Notes: generated by a model not told the origin, from the letters alone. Shown: positions 23,225 through 35,138, counted from the stretch's first letter. The stretch: DNA of 64,000 bases from Pohlia nutans (GCA_022496805.1 CM040093.1:10010713-10074712), one strand, 5' to 3'. Program-made: numbers and translations.

Positions 23225-23290
23225 AGGCTTGTTGATTTAAGTTAGAAAAAATGCAATATTATTCCTTTCATTGAAATAGTGTTCCATTAA

Positions 23291-24618
23291 CCCTTTGACG
23301 CCCCTGCTAGTAGACGATGCGCAGATTCAAACTATTCTCTTGACTACATACATGGACAACTTTCATCCATCCAAATTTCTCTTGGTTCTTGTGCTAGTTG
23401 ACTATCACTTGTGGAGTATGGATCTTCAAAATAAGATATTGTGATTTCTGAAAAACAACACTATTGGTTTATGTCAAGCTTCATTCTTAGTTCAAAAAAT
23501 GAGACCTTAACCCCTAAGCGTCCCTAGTTTTTTTGGGCTTAAAATCATCATTGCTTTTGATGTGTTATAAGTCTAAATGTAAGTGAGGTATAGGAATCTC
23601 AACCATACAATCTTTTAAAATACATGTTGTAGATCATGTGGATCAAATTTGGAGTCATTTGGCCATATAGATTGCAAGATCGTAATGTTTTAGTGCTAAA
23701 AAAGGATGCTGAAATTTTCCTAGCAACACAGTTAGAGGTGAAATTCGTTTTCAAAATTACTGAAATGAAAAAAAATTCAACTATAAAGTAGTTCAAAACC
23801 ATCATGTAAACACATTGGTACCAAAAAAAACTCATGAAAAAATTTAATGTGCCCTAAAATGGCCTTGCAATGTCAAAAAGTAACCCGAAAAGTGACCGAT
23901 TTGACTCAAAAAGCAAAAAGTGTCCAAACTAGACTCGTGCACTAAAATGACTCTCAAACTTTCAAAACAACATGGATTAACATGAAAATTTTACCATAAT
24001 AACTAAACTTCAAGGGGAATCCAACCCAATAATTTTTATTGAAAACGGGCAAGGGATGAAGGAGACAAAAGCCCCCAAAGTTGCAGCCATCAAAATGCAC
24101 AAAAACTGTCCAAAAAAAAGACCCCTACTTTCAAATGATCACCAAAAATTCAATACACCTCAGATTGATCTGAAATTTTTACCACTCATTCCATACACCA
24201 TGAGGGGGTTGTTTCCAAAATTTTATTAAAATTTGACACTTTCTACGAAAGTTAAAGCTCTTTGAAGGTGAATGTACCCCAAAAAACGTCCAAAATATGG
24301 ACGTCGGGACTGTTAGGGACTAACTATGATTTTTCAAAATAAGTAGAAAATAGTATTGGAAGTCATACCATCTCGTACTGCATGTTATTCCAAATTCATT
24401 ACAACAGTTTTAAAATTTTTAATAATTAATTTGGGATTTTTAACTGAATTTCAAAAGAAAATATTCAAAATTTAATTACAATTTATTAATAAAAAAATGA
24501 TAAATCCAACTGTACAAATGTGATCTTCACATTTACAACAAAGCTTTGTACATGAAATCCATTTTTGTTATTCATCAAACATTTTATAACACATCTTTGA
24601 AATCAGTGTTGAATCGGG
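23291..24618 (-). mobile_element. Family G TTAA element, copy 3, interrupted
   Basis: TTAA lies at 23287-23290 and 24619-24622. The two halves (23291-23506 and 24324-24618) together match copy G1. They are separated exactly at the internal TTAA by the 809-bp element H. Confidence 0.85.
23511..24319. mobile_element. Family H TTAA element nested in a G element
   Basis: TTAA lies at 23507-23510 and a mutated CTAA at 24320-24323. The termini CCCCTAAGCGTCCC and TCCCTAACAGTCCC are inverted repeats. The empty version of this site is visible in copies G1 and G2. Confidence 0.85.
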
Positions 24619-24648
24619 TTAAAATCATGCACTCCTGAAAAAGGGATT

Positions 24649-25022
24649 CAGCCCACGCACATGCTCAGATTGAGCCCCGCCACCCGCCATCCGCCATGAC
24701 ACATGGCGGGGCGCAAGTGGTCCAGAAATCGAGGGGTCAGTGGCTGAGTGAGCGCCCACGCACATGAGTTGATGCACGCCCTGCCACGCCCTGCCAGCAA
24801 GAAGCTGCAAAACTATAAAAACACCCGCAAGCAGTAATTCCGGGGCTGAAATCGACAATCAGGGCAGTAAGTTCGGGGAGTTCGGGAAGGTAAAGGGAGA
24901 AACGCCGGTGGAGCAGGCTGTGGCGGTGCTCGTTGGCGACGGGAGAATTCCGCCACTGCGCCAGCCTCAAAGGGATGAAACTCGTTGGCGCCCGCCACTA
25001 TTTTGCTTCATGTGCGTGGGCT
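24649..25022. repeat. GC-rich foldback-like block
   Basis: AGCCCACGCACATG at the left end is inverted at about 25009-25022, and a third copy (GCCCACGCACATGA) lies near 24756. A TATAAAA at 24814-24820 is followed by a GC-rich stretch. It could be a MITE or a captured gene fragment. Confidence 0.4.
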
Positions 25023-25825
25023 CATTGTCCACACTTAATTCTTTTCTTTGTGCAAAAAATGTTAACTTTCATTATTATAACAGTCAAGTCAACCCTTCAG
25101 GCATTGAGTGAGTGAGCACCTGATCTCTGGCTTGTGAAATTATGGAGGAATAACGGAGCTGGGTTTTCCATCTCATCAAGACAAAATGCCTCATACTACA
25201 GTAACTTGTAAATTCTTGCTTAAAACTTCAATAGTTGCTGCAGAATCTCACCATCTGCTCAGAAACCGAGAGATATTCTCACACAACTGAATCAATCAAT
25301 CAATTATAGCGCAGATTAATTTTCACATAACTAAAATTAATTAGTAACTTGTGTAATGTAAAGAGTGCGACTGAGCAGCATGCAGAATATGCCCCTTTCA
25401 AGGTTTTTATGATGAATTCTGTCGCAACATGGCATAAGGTGGAGGCACCATTACCTGTCAGTTTAAGGATTTCGACCTATTTAGAGCGATGGTTTTCAAT
25501 GATAAAAAATTGCAGCACATAAAACTCTGGGTTTAATAACTGGGTTTAATAACCAAGCCCAATTTTTAATTGATTTTATCACAATGTATGATTTTGTTCT
25601 GAATTTTCAAACTTAATCTGCATAAACCACTATTGATGTTAGTAGGGGAACCAATACTTGTTTTTCATTTCTAGTCCAACCAGTTTGCTAACTTGGCATT
25701 CATAATCAATCATCAAACTGCTACAACTAATGGTTGTGATAATTTGATTGGGAACTCACGAAATTGAAGCATGTGCTTGCATAAATGACTGGAATTGGAC
25801 CCTAACAAGTTCTAATGCTCCTACC
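25023..25825. other. Unassigned AT-rich sequence
   Basis: There is no ORF above 60 codons and no element end was recognised. Confidence 0.3.
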
Positions 25826-25829
25826 TTAA

Positions 25830-26039
25830 CCCCTAAAGGACCAAAAAGCCCTAATGTTTTTATTAGCAGTTTTGAGTATGTTCTATGTGAACTTCCTTTT
25901 GTTCAAATTTGTTTGTTTTTTTGACAACATATGCACTGTTCTTCAATGATTCCAGTGATATGAAATTCAGTCTCATCTGAATTATATTTTTCATGAAATG
26001 ATCAATTGAATTTGTCATTATAAAACCATGAATCGGTGG
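25830..26039 (-). mobile_element. Family K TTAA element, copy 2
   Basis: TTAA lies at 25826-25829 and 26040-26043. The left end is CCCCTAAAGGACC, and the interior is the inverse of 34911-35138. The right end is eroded. Confidence 0.6.
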
Positions 26040-26043
26040 TTAA

Positions 26044-26819
26044 TGCACAGAAGAAAAAATATTTTTGAGATAAGGTCCATAACCTGGATTGAAGCAGGCG
26101 GGTTATCCCTGAGCATGAATTGATTATTAAAGCAACCTGAGTTTTCTGTCAAAAATGTTCCTTCACGCAAGTTAGTGTTTAGCATTAGATTTTCACCTGA
26201 CTTTTGTTTAATTGTCCTGGTGGGCAACATCCAAGGTGACAAGATCCAATCTAGCTTGGTCGAAATTCTGTATTTTAGAACCACGAGGACGCTACTTGTG
26301 GTACGAACTGGCGAATCAAGAAATCGAGCTGAAGAGATTTGAATCTAGTCAGGCATAGTGAATTTTTAATTTTTTTAAAAACTGGGTTATGATGAACAGA
26401 TTGTCTAGTAAAGCTGAGTTGAGGATCATACATAATCCAGCAGCTCAGTGAGCCCACAAACCAAGAAAGAGGGAGCTTCAAATGTGATTTGTGTTACTTT
26501 GCTCTTCACATTTAATCAAGTAATCAGTCAACTCTGAAGGTACCAGCCACAAATCACCAAAAGATGCACTGCACTCCATCTCTCTACATTTTTTTTTAAT
26601 TAAAATGAATTTTTGAAACATCTGACTTAAAATTTGTAAAAAGTTCATGTTAAATCAAGAAAATCCAAAAAGTTCAGGACTAATTAGGAAACATTTAATT
26701 TCATGCATGAAAACATTTAAAGAATATATTTTGATAAATCTCAAGGGTTGAATTGTGCATGAAAGTGTAGTTTAACTTTTCTACAAAGGTTTGGGACTAT
26801 CAAAGGTTAAACCACCCAT
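26044..26819. other. Unassigned intergenic sequence
   Basis: Short ORFs only, with no recognised domain or repeat. Confidence 0.3.
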
Positions 26820-27391
26820 TTAATCTCTAAAGGATCAAGCGTAATTTTCAAGTTTGGTCAACTCAGTGTGGAATGAGTTTTGATTATGAATTTACTAAAT
26901 TTTTTGTGGTGATTCTACTTTTTGTAACGAAGATGGGATGTAACTTCCATGTGTAGGTGATGTATGAATCAAAAGATACAATCATGTAAAGGTGAAAAAC
27001 CTAAGTGTGGGTGGTTCTTGAAATTTGCATACAATGAGCTATGCATCTGAATTTTTGCACACAGTGAGCTAACACCCCAAACATGCTTGACTGCCAAATC
27101 CATTTTACCAAATCTAAGCCTGAACTTTTTATTTAGGGTCTTTTCAGAAAGTTTCAAACTTGGACAGGGGACCAAACAAAAAGGTGCAGGAAATTTTGTA
27201 GCTTATAATTTTACTATTGAGGAACCTTGAATGGTTGAAAATTATTAACTGCTAATCAATTCAAGTTGGTTGAAATATCCACTATAGTTGAATAGATAAA
27301 AAAAGGTTTTAAATTGAAAACAATTTGCCTTTTTCTAAGAAGGAATACTTTTAGAGCATCTCCACTAGCACTGTGGATACTGCTCTGGGTA

Positions 27392-27656
27392 TGGAAAAAT
27401 GAATGAGACTGAGACGTTTTGATGTTGCACTCTGAAGGTCATCCAAAAAGTCAAACTTCACCATGTAATTCCCCACCAACATCACTCAATTAGACTCTTG
27501 GAATAGTAAATGAGCCACTCACAAGTCACCACGCATGGATTGTGCAATTATGATGTGCAATTAAGAAGAGAAGATACACTTGCTTGAGTGACTTTGAGGG
27601 CCCTAGATTTGGTTACATTTTCCAACGTCACAGTCTTAGTCTCATTCATTTTTCCG
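27392..27656. mobile_element. MITE nested in family I copy 2
   Basis: TGGAAAAATGAATGAGACTG at the left is inverted at the right (CTCATTCATTTTTCCG). The inverted termini are about 25-30 bp. Confidence 0.6.
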
Positions 27657-27861
27657 AGGCCGAGGCCGCCTTAGGCACCTTTAGAAACACGTGTTGCTGC
27701 TTTGATAGTCTTGTTAGGTGGGAAGGTGAGAGCCCTGTGTGACAACTCACTGGTCCCTTACCTAGTTTCTAGTCTTTGTTCCCCTATCCGTGACCGGGGT
27801 GTGTATTTATTTGTATGTTTTTTTTATTGCAGTAGATTATGTCTATTTGTGTGAAAATTTA

Positions 27862-27931
27862 TATTAAAAAAAAATAAAATAAAAATAAAAAATAAAAAAA
27901 AATAAAAATAAAAAAACATAAAACATAAAAC
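27862..27931. repeat. A-rich AAAAAT/AAACAT microsatellite
   Basis: AAAAATAAA-type units end in three ACATAAA units. Confidence 0.9.
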
Positions 27932-28442
27932 ATAGCTGTGGTCCTTTAGGGATTAAATTGTTGTGCTTGGAGAAAGTAGAAAATCTATGTGAAACCCTTG
28001 AAAAGCTACTGCGCAGGGACAAGAAACTGGTACACCAAGAATGTACTGTACAAACTCGCATACATGAATTATGATTCACAAGCCAGTTGACAAGAGAGTG
28101 ATGCTAATGAGTCACCTTTTCAGGGCTCCACTCAGTCAGGGACAACATCTAATACTCCAATGCTGACGTACATACAGTAGTACCTCTGAAGTCCAACATT
28201 TCAAATCAAACAAATCAAACAAATCACACAAATCACACTCTCTGTACAGTACAGTACAACAAATCACCTCACCAGTTTTAGCAGATACGTGAAAATACAT
28301 GAGCGGGGTTAGCGCGGTGAGCGTGGCTCTTGCCGAGCCTCTCTGGGGGTTTTATGTCAACTGAATCCTCCTCTTGAGGGTAGTGTGGAGGAAAAGACCG
28401 CATGCGTAGCGTCTCATTTTACAACCGAGAGTGGTGGATTGT

Positions 28443-28612
28443 TAGGAGAGATATGGGGCCTCAACAAAGCCCCACCTTTGATCACAATCTGACGTGGACG
28501 AAGGTTGTCGGACTGCAATTTATTTTTAATTTTTGGTTTGTTGTTGTTGATTCATTGCTGATTTCAATTTCTCAAAGCATAGGGGCCTTGTTGAGGCGCC
28601 ATATCTCCCCTA
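28443..28612. mobile_element. Short MITE with 30-bp inverted termini
   Basis: TAGGAGAGATATGGGGCCTC at the left and its inverse with a few changes at 28580-28612. Length about 170 bp. Confidence 0.65.
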
Positions 28613-28668
28613 GTGTAGTATGGTTTTGAGTGTCTTTAGGTCCAACTTCCATGGGTGAAGTTTTTCAT

Positions 28669-29110
28669 TTAACCCCTAAACGACCTCACCATTTTCTGCA
28701 TTTTTTTTGGGCAGTTTTTGAGCAATTTTTCAATTAAGCACAAAATCGCACCCCGCTTAGTTTTAGGGTAATCCATCGTATGATTTTGTCTATTGGATTG
28801 AGAGGAATGTGTGGGGTGAAAGTTTTCGCACTTCAGATTCTTGGATGTGGAGATTATAGCGTTTGACCAAGATATTTTGTGGGTTGACTTTGACGGGCAG
28901 TGTGGCTTTTTTCGATCTTTTCTCACTTTTGGAGGTTCGAGCCATGTCCAAAAACTCCAAAAAATGCGATTCCATGTGTTTATGAACAACACAATACACT
29001 GAATTTTTTTTTTTACAAATTTTGCGGCTACAACTCCGAAATTATGATGCTTGCAATATGGGACACTTGAAGAGGGCTTCTGAACAAGGGCTTGCCCGGC
29101 TGACCGAGTT
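28669..29110 (+). mobile_element. TTAA-type element end without a clear partner
   Basis: TTAA at 28669-28672 is followed by CCCCTAAACGACC, the consensus of the piggyBac-type ends here. No matching right end was found nearby. It could be the outer end of the transposase-bearing element to the right, or a truncated MITE. Confidence 0.4.
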
Positions 29111-30677
29111 GTGATGAGCACAGAATGCAGGGAATGCAATAAGTTAGGTGAGCGGCCACGAAACTGTCAGACAGACAATTATATTTATAGCCCGTAGTGG
29201 ATCCGGGCAAAGAAAAAACATGAATAGTGGATCCAGGCAAAGAAAAAATATGAAGTACCCTCGTGTCCTAAAACTATGACTCTCAACTGCTACGTTGATG
29301 CCGCCTGCTCCAACGCTTGTCCGTCTGCGCACAACGTCCCACGAGTTAGCAACTTGTAAACGTTGTACGACGAAGTCACATGTTTCTGTAATTCAAAGTG
29401 CAGGAAGAAAAAAAAGGATCCACGATGAATACATCTTACTGTTGGGGGTCTGAAGCGTGCACTGACCTTCAGTTTCGGAGTTCCTGATCCGGCCTTCCAG
29501 CGAAGGAGATGGAACCAAAAATTCAGCCGAAGTCGCATGCTGTGTTGGAGATGTCCGAATCCCAAGTCGCCGGGTGCTCAGTTCGCAGGCCGCCCACATC
29601 GCTGCGTCGCCGCTCAGATGAGATCGCCAAGCTGTGTAAAGAAACCAGTTGACGTCGCCGCCGCGAGGAAGTCAGGAGAGGTCGCTACAGCAATCTAGAG
29701 TTTAGGTCGCCACTCAGTTCGGGACGCCACTCAGTTCGGGACGCCACTCAGCCACATCATGAAGCCGGAAATGAAAGGGGCAGCTCTGATGTTGCCTGCA
29801 AGTTGGAAGAAAAAATGAGGAACCGACGCGCTGCCAAGCTCGTTGTGACAAAATGCACAAGCTGTTGAGAGCCGGGGTCTAGCCGGCCGAAGTCCCAGCC
29901 GCGCCTTGCTCCTGGCGCCAAGTCGGAGTCGCCGGCTGCACAAGCTGGCCATGCACACGGGTTGCTTGTGGAACGGATGCAAGGGCCGGTCAATAGCCCC
30001 ATCGGACGGTGGATGGAGGCCGCCAAGCGAGGAGGTCGCCAAGCCTGATCTGCCGTGGCCTTCGTCATGAAGCAGCCGGTTGTCATGGGAACTGGCTACT
30101 GGGCCAAAAAATCGCCACTCATTTGCACAGAGCAGCCCTTAGCGAATATCTAGTAACCTTGGAAAGCTACTCTGAAATACCCTTCTAGCAAATAGTAAGA
30201 ATTTTCTACCAAAAAAATTACTCTCAATTCTTTTACTGCAAATATTATGACAGTATATTGTAAATTTGAAGCCAAATGAAGTCCATTTTCCCTTATAATT
30301 GGCCTAAAATATGGTAGCCCTAAAAAATAAGAGCTATAAATAATATGAGGTAATAATTATATTGAGCAAAAATTATAAGGGGTAGTAATTATATTGAGCA
30401 TAAATTATGAAGGGTAATTTTTATAGGGAGCCAAAAATCTAAGGGGCAATATTTAGAAAAGGAATAAAATAGAAGGGTCAAAATACATAAAAGCCAAATT
30501 CATCTAGCCAAAATATACATGTGAAGGGAAAAAAATGAATGGAGAGGGCATAGAAGATTCATACCGTCGAAGTGGAAAGTGGGCCTTGAAAAAACATGTC
30601 CCAAGGTGGAAAAACACGTCCCCGCATTGTGGACTTGACAAGTTAGTGAGGGTGCTAGAGTGGCAATGCCTACACAC
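29111..30677. other. Unassigned; moderately GC-rich with short repeats
   Basis: Short overlapping ORFs at 29290-30086 look fortuitous. A 17-bp tandem repeat lies at 29708-29751. From 30320 a phrase TAATTATATTGAGCA(A/T)AAATTATAA occurs twice. I see no gene. Confidence 0.35.
29708..29751. repeat. 17-bp tandem repeat, 2.6 copies
   Basis: The unit is CGCCACTCAGTTCGGGA. Confidence 0.9.
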
Positions 30678-33221
30678 TCATCTTTTCGTGGTCTTCACGA
30701 GTGAATGGATACAAGGGCGGCGATTGTAAACCGAAGTGACTCCTCTTCTTTTGCCCCAATTAGCCATAAGAGCCTCCGCTAATTTCATAGTGAAATCGAT
30801 GTGTTCAAGTGAGCGCTTCCCCGCCGCTTTGGAAAAACTTTTGTGGACAATCCAAGCATTGACACGACACGTGTCAATCATGAAAAACAACAATCGATGC
30901 CACCACTTGTGGCTTCTAACTTGGCAAGAATACTCTCTGCGGAGCTGGTCAGAAACATCAACACCACGCATCCATGTGGTGTATTCCTTGTGAACCGGCG
31001 ATGTGGGAATATTTTGTTTGCGGCCTTTGATAGTTCGAGGAATGGTTTCCGGGTTTAGGGGATCGCTAGACACTGGTTTAGCATGGGTAGATAACAAAAG
31101 GACCGGTTTTTTGTCTACCCATACTACACATGACAACTTACCGCTCACATGCATGCACCAACCGAGTGATCCTTGTGCCTTGGTGCTCCAACTCTTTTTA
31201 TCCGCTAGCGCAGTAGGAAGTCCAATGCGATCATAACGTACCGTTCCAGTACTAAATGTCCCTAATTGCTCCATGTCCATCAACAATTTCACCGAAGTGA
31301 AAAAATTGTCAATGAAAACAAAATGATTGCGGCCATGCAATCCCGACATGAGATTCATGACCACTTCATAACCGGTTTTTGCCTCACCGGGTTTAGCGGA
31401 ACGCAAGGAGCCACGAATTGAAGCACCCGTATAAACCTCAAAGTCGTACACATATTTTTTGCTAGAGTCCGCAATGCACCATACTTTCACCCCCCACTTA
31501 CAAGGTTTTTTAGGCAAATATTGCCGGATTGGACAATATTTGCCTTTATACCTAACCATCATCTCATCTACCGTAATCATTTGTCCTAAATTCCAATTTT
31601 CTTGGCATTTACGACGAACTTCGGTCAATAGCCACCGAAGCTTGCCCAACTTGTCGTGATTGGGGTCATCCCGACAAGGCAAGCCTCGGTCGTTCACGAC
31701 ATGAATACAAGTGGTAATCCTCTCAAACCGTGACCTCGACATACATGACGAAATCACTCAACAATGCATAAAAGGATCACTAGCTTTCCAATATGCTCTA
31801 TAGTTTGGTAGAATTTTGACACCCATCAAAATGCAAATTCCCAACCAAGCTTGCAATTCTGGGATTGTCAATTTCCACCAATCCTTTCCCCCTCTTAGGC
31901 TCCCTTTATCGTTCACTGTTGCGGCATACCGATTCGTTTCATCACACAATTTACCTAATGTTATTTGAGTGATGAATCTCTCAAAAATACATAGCGGTGA
32001 TGGTAAATCTCGTGGTTGCCAGGTTGGTCCAGGATTATCACCCAAGAATACAAAAGAGGGATGGGTGTACTCTGACCTGGACTGATCCCAATTTTTGTCG
32101 ATGTCCCGCTGAGTCAACTTTCGACGCTTGGATTGGCCTTGCCCACCTCTATTTGCAGCCTGTCCACCTCTCCCCATGGCACTGGCGCCTTCGACGGTCT
32201 GCAAGTTGACCTCACCTGCCTCGGCGACCTCGGCGTTACTTGGCCCACGTACTGCGCTGAAGCTGCCTCGGCGACCTCGGCGTGCCACTGAACTTGGGCG
32301 CTCCGTCTCAGCCGGAGTCGCTGGACCCCACTCAACCCCCGCCGATCTCCTTGATCGACCTCCTCGCCGACCACGTCCTCCGCGCATGGCGCATCCTCCA
32401 CGTTGTCCCCTGCCTGGGACAGCCTCTGTTGCGACCACAAGTTCGGCGTGCATGGCCGCATCGGCCGGAATTCCCAAGCGCGACTGGCTGGCCACGCCGA
32501 ATCCGCCGACCAGGTCCTCGGCGCCGCTGACGTCGATGCCCAGATCAGCAGGGCCGGCCCTGCAATCTGCCTCAGCGCTCCGAACTCCCCGCCCACGTCT
32601 TCCGCCTCGCTCCCTTCCGCCACGTCGCCCTCCGCATCCCCTAGCCGCAACGGACGCGGCATAATTCTGATAAACCGACTGTCTTAATCGTGCGAGGCAC
32701 TTCATCCGCTGCTGGCCTTGGGTGGAGCTCTCGCCGTGTACCGCCGCTGCCTGTGGAATTCGAGCTACTGCCGCCTCAAGCATCTCCGCGCCTTCGTCGA
32801 TCTGGACTCTTCGACGCTGCCTGCTTCCATCTCCGAGCTCGTTGCTTTCTCCCGCACTGGTATCGTCCCTCTCCTTGTTGCAATCGTCGCTTGCTTCGTC
32901 ACTTGGCCCCTGGCTGTCTTCATCACTAGCTCCGCCACTTTCTTCCTGATTGTCTGTATCACTGCTTTGGTCCCCACTTCGTTTTCCCTCATTGCGTATG
33001 AGATCTTCCAGATCAGTCTCGTCACTACCCTCAAAGATTCCGCAGAGAGAATCGCGACACCCTTCTTCCAGTAAGTCTCTTTCTTCGTCGCTGTCATCTC
33101 CTCCCTCGGCGCCCCAGCAAAGGCCTTCATGAATTGCTACGGTGTCGTTTGTGCTGTGGCGAGGTATTGTCCCTTCCGGCCTCGCATGGTGCGGCAGTGT
33201 GCTGTGGCTGATTGTCTGCAC
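30678..33221 (-). pseudogene. piggyBac-like transposase, main body, one in-frame stop
   Basis: This open frame is cut once by TGA at 31758-31760, where both sides continue in the same frame. The upstream part (about 487 codons) has an acidic Asp/Glu/Ser-rich stretch, a long Arg/Gly-rich region (RRGGRSRRS-type) and a basic KRRKLTQRDIDKNW segment. It then enters the conserved piggyBac body (PELQAWLGICILMGV). After the stop come VDEMMVRYKG, FVFIDNFFTS and GVDVSDQLRREY. These match the catalytic Asp positions of the DDE_Tnp_1_7 family (D268, D346, D447 and D450 in Trichoplusia piggyBac). No cysteine-rich C-terminal finger is evident, and the end reads LVKTTKR. The annotated frame has no ATG; the N-terminus probably comes from the overlapping ORF 33127-33555. 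The function would be TTAA-specific excision and insertion. Confidence 0.85.
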
Positions 33222-33555
33222 TTGGTTCGCCGGCTACTGCGGCGTCACTCCACCACTCCGTTCGCAGCCATAAGTTGATGGCGTCATTGAATCCGTAATC
33301 CTCCCCCTCATTCCGCCGCTGCTTCCACTTGAGAACTGTTGCTGCATGGTACCGCCACAGGAATCTTAGGCCAGCTGGAGTAGCTCGTCTTGTTAGGCCT
33401 TCTCTCACAGGTTGCGCAAGCAGAACTGGCGCATCAAGCAGCCTGATCAGCCGTCGCGCTTGAACAGTAGAATACCCCTCAGATGCACACCATGCGTGAA
33501 TAATCTTCTTCCCTTCTTGTAATTTAGCATGATCTAAATCTAGTTGAGTTGCCAT
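33127..33555 (-). CDS. ORF overlapping the piggyBac gene 5' end
   Basis: The frame runs from ATG at 33553-33555 for 142 codons. It overlaps the upstream part of the transposase frame by about 95 bp in a different phase. It has a helical basic segment (KKIIHAWC, ARRLIRLLDAP, WRYHAATVLKWKQRRNEGED) with several tryptophans, then a low-complexity tail. The abrupt change to a Gln/His/Ser-rich tail coincides with the overlap. I infer that the first 110 residues or so are the true N-terminus of the transposase, joined by a frameshift or a short lost intron. I know no named domain for it. It could instead be a separate accessory protein of the element. Confidence 0.45.
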   Translation of the reverse strand: MATQLDLDHAKLQEGKKIIHAWCASEGYSTVQARRLIRLLDAPVLLAQPVREGLTRRATPAGLRFLWRYHAATVLKWKQRRNEGEDYGFNDAINLWLRTEWWSDAAVAGEPSADNQPQHTAAPCEAGRDNTSPQHKRHRSNS

Positions 33556-33693
33556 TCTCTATGAAGAACAGTAGTGCAATTTGCTATCAAACAAAAATCT
33601 ATGTGTGATTGTACTCATGGTGCGTGGGATCCAACTTATTGTTCTACAGTCATGATAGTGTGAGACCCTAAACCCAATGGCTCTTTTTGTACG

Positions 33694-34007
33694 ATTCATT
33701 CTTTCCATGGACTCTTTTGAATATGTTCAACTCGGCCAATCTTTGTGCCGTTTAGAATTCCCGTTGCTTCCAATCAATGGAGAACCTGAAACCGGTAATA
33801 ATCTAGCTAGTTCAATCTTAGACTACCCATTCAATCCACAGCCGGCAATTTCAGGCAAATCATGCGGCTAGATCGACAAAAATCACCAACAATTTATTCA
33901 TTCTAACCGGTTTCAGATTCTCTATTGATTGGAAGCAACGGGAATTCCAAACGGCACAAAGATTGGCCGGGTTGAACATATTCAAAAGAGTCCATGGAAA
34001 GAATGAT
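33694..34007. repeat. Near-perfect hairpin with 100-bp arms
   Basis: Arms at about 33694-33796 and 33906-34007 are inverted and match at roughly 97 of 101 positions, separated by 109 bp. A second short pair (CTAGCTAGTTCAATC near 33804 and its inverse near 34003-34018) interlocks with it. Transcription would give a long double-stranded RNA stem. Confidence 0.9.
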
Positions 34008-34440
34008 TGAACTAGCTAGGCCAGGGATTGAATGCAACCGCCAGTAGAGATTTTTACCCATGAAGTTGTGAACGAGAATTTGAAAAGAAGACTGTTGTGG
34101 AGTCCACCGTCTTGTCGATGCACGGTGATTAGAACAGACCCTGGATTTGAATATTTGAACCCACTCTCCCTTCCATTTCAATTGCGACACGTGGCATTTT
34201 CTATCCTCCCAATGCAATTCGCAGTAATGGTGGTAACCTGCACTTTGTCAGGGCCAGGTCATCACGAACGATGTGCTGACCCTCATTCTTTGTGGGCAGA
34301 GGCCTTGAAAAACTTATGCAGAACAAAAACGTCCGTCCATTCAACCGATATTCATCCAAATCCGTTGCACTTCTCTCATCCGGTCTCAGCAAAGTTTCAC
34401 AAAATTTTGGCTGAAATGGAACACTCCAAGCAATAATCCA

Positions 34441-34612
34441 CCCTCAAAATTCATCCATATAGTATTTTCGTATAAAAATTTCGCACGTGGGACCGTATCT
34501 ACCCAAAAAATCTACAGTAAAAAAATTGCACTGCAAAAAGTGTCGTATGGATGAGAAAAACGGCTTCAAATCTGTACATCATGCAAATTCTGCATGGTTG
34601 GGCAGTTAGGGG
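34441..34612 (-). mobile_element. Family A TTAA element, right-hand fragment
   Basis: It ends GGGCAGTTAGGGG before TTAA at 34613-34616. About 170 bp matches the corresponding end of copy A5 (GTACATCATGCAAA, GCATGGTTGG). Confidence 0.6.
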
Positions 34613-34910
34613 TTAAAGACAAGTTTTTAGGAACTTGGGGACTAAGTTTTTTTTTTTTTTTTTTTTTCCTTGTTTCATCCTAACCGATCAAAACGTCACT
34701 TATGCAAGTCCATGGAAGTGTGCACCACTTCATGGTAGGGTATGAGACAAACATTAATACCACCGTTTTCCCTTTCTCTTGCCTATTTCCATGGGCAACT
34801 TCTCAAATCCATGGTAGTTGATTCTTACTACTGTTTGTTATGATATGTGCTCCCCAGGGTGAGGAGTTGTACCCGTTTTTGTTTAGCATTGAGCTTGCCC
34901 TTCCTATTAA

Positions 34911-35138
34911 CCCCTAAAGGACCAAGGATTCATAGTTTTAAGATGACAAATTCAATCAATCATATTGTAAAAATATATAATTCAAGTGAGACCAAATTTA
35001 TATCTCCAAAATTTGTGAAGAACGTTGCATGTGATGGTAAAAAAAAAAAAAAAGAAAAAGAAAAAGTCTACATATGACCTATTCAAAATTGCTAAAAAAG
35101 ACATGAGGCCTTATTCGGGCTCCTTGGTCCTTTAGGGC
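34911..35138 (+). mobile_element. Family K TTAA element, reference copy
   Basis: TTAA lies at 34907-34910 and 35139-35142. The termini CCCCTAAAGGACCAAGGA and GCCCTAAAGGACCAAGGA (inward from each side) are inverted repeats of 17-18 bp. An internal TTAA at 34938-34941 is the position that is filled in the split copy. Confidence 0.85.

Larger units (their letters stand above)
26824..27952 (+). mobile_element. Family I TTAA element, copy 2, interrupted
   Basis: TTAA lies at 26820-26823 and 27953-27956. The left 530 bp aligns with copy I1 (4745-5312) and the right end again reads GTGGTCCTTTAGGGA. The extra length is an inserted MITE plus an A-rich tract. Confidence 0.65.

Noticed and set aside
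29290..30086. Minus-strand ORFs of about 90-110 codons in a GC-richer patch
   Set aside because: Overlapping frames of similar length, no domain, no start context and no splice support.
32114..32929. Several 70-180 codon ORFs opposite the piggyBac gene
   Set aside because: They are shadows of the GC-rich Arg/Gly-coding region of the transposase on the other strand.
33677..34217. ORFs on both strands sharing a peptide around SMDSFEYVQ
   Set aside because: The shared peptide results from the inverted DNA arms; frames are short and there is no sign of a gene.
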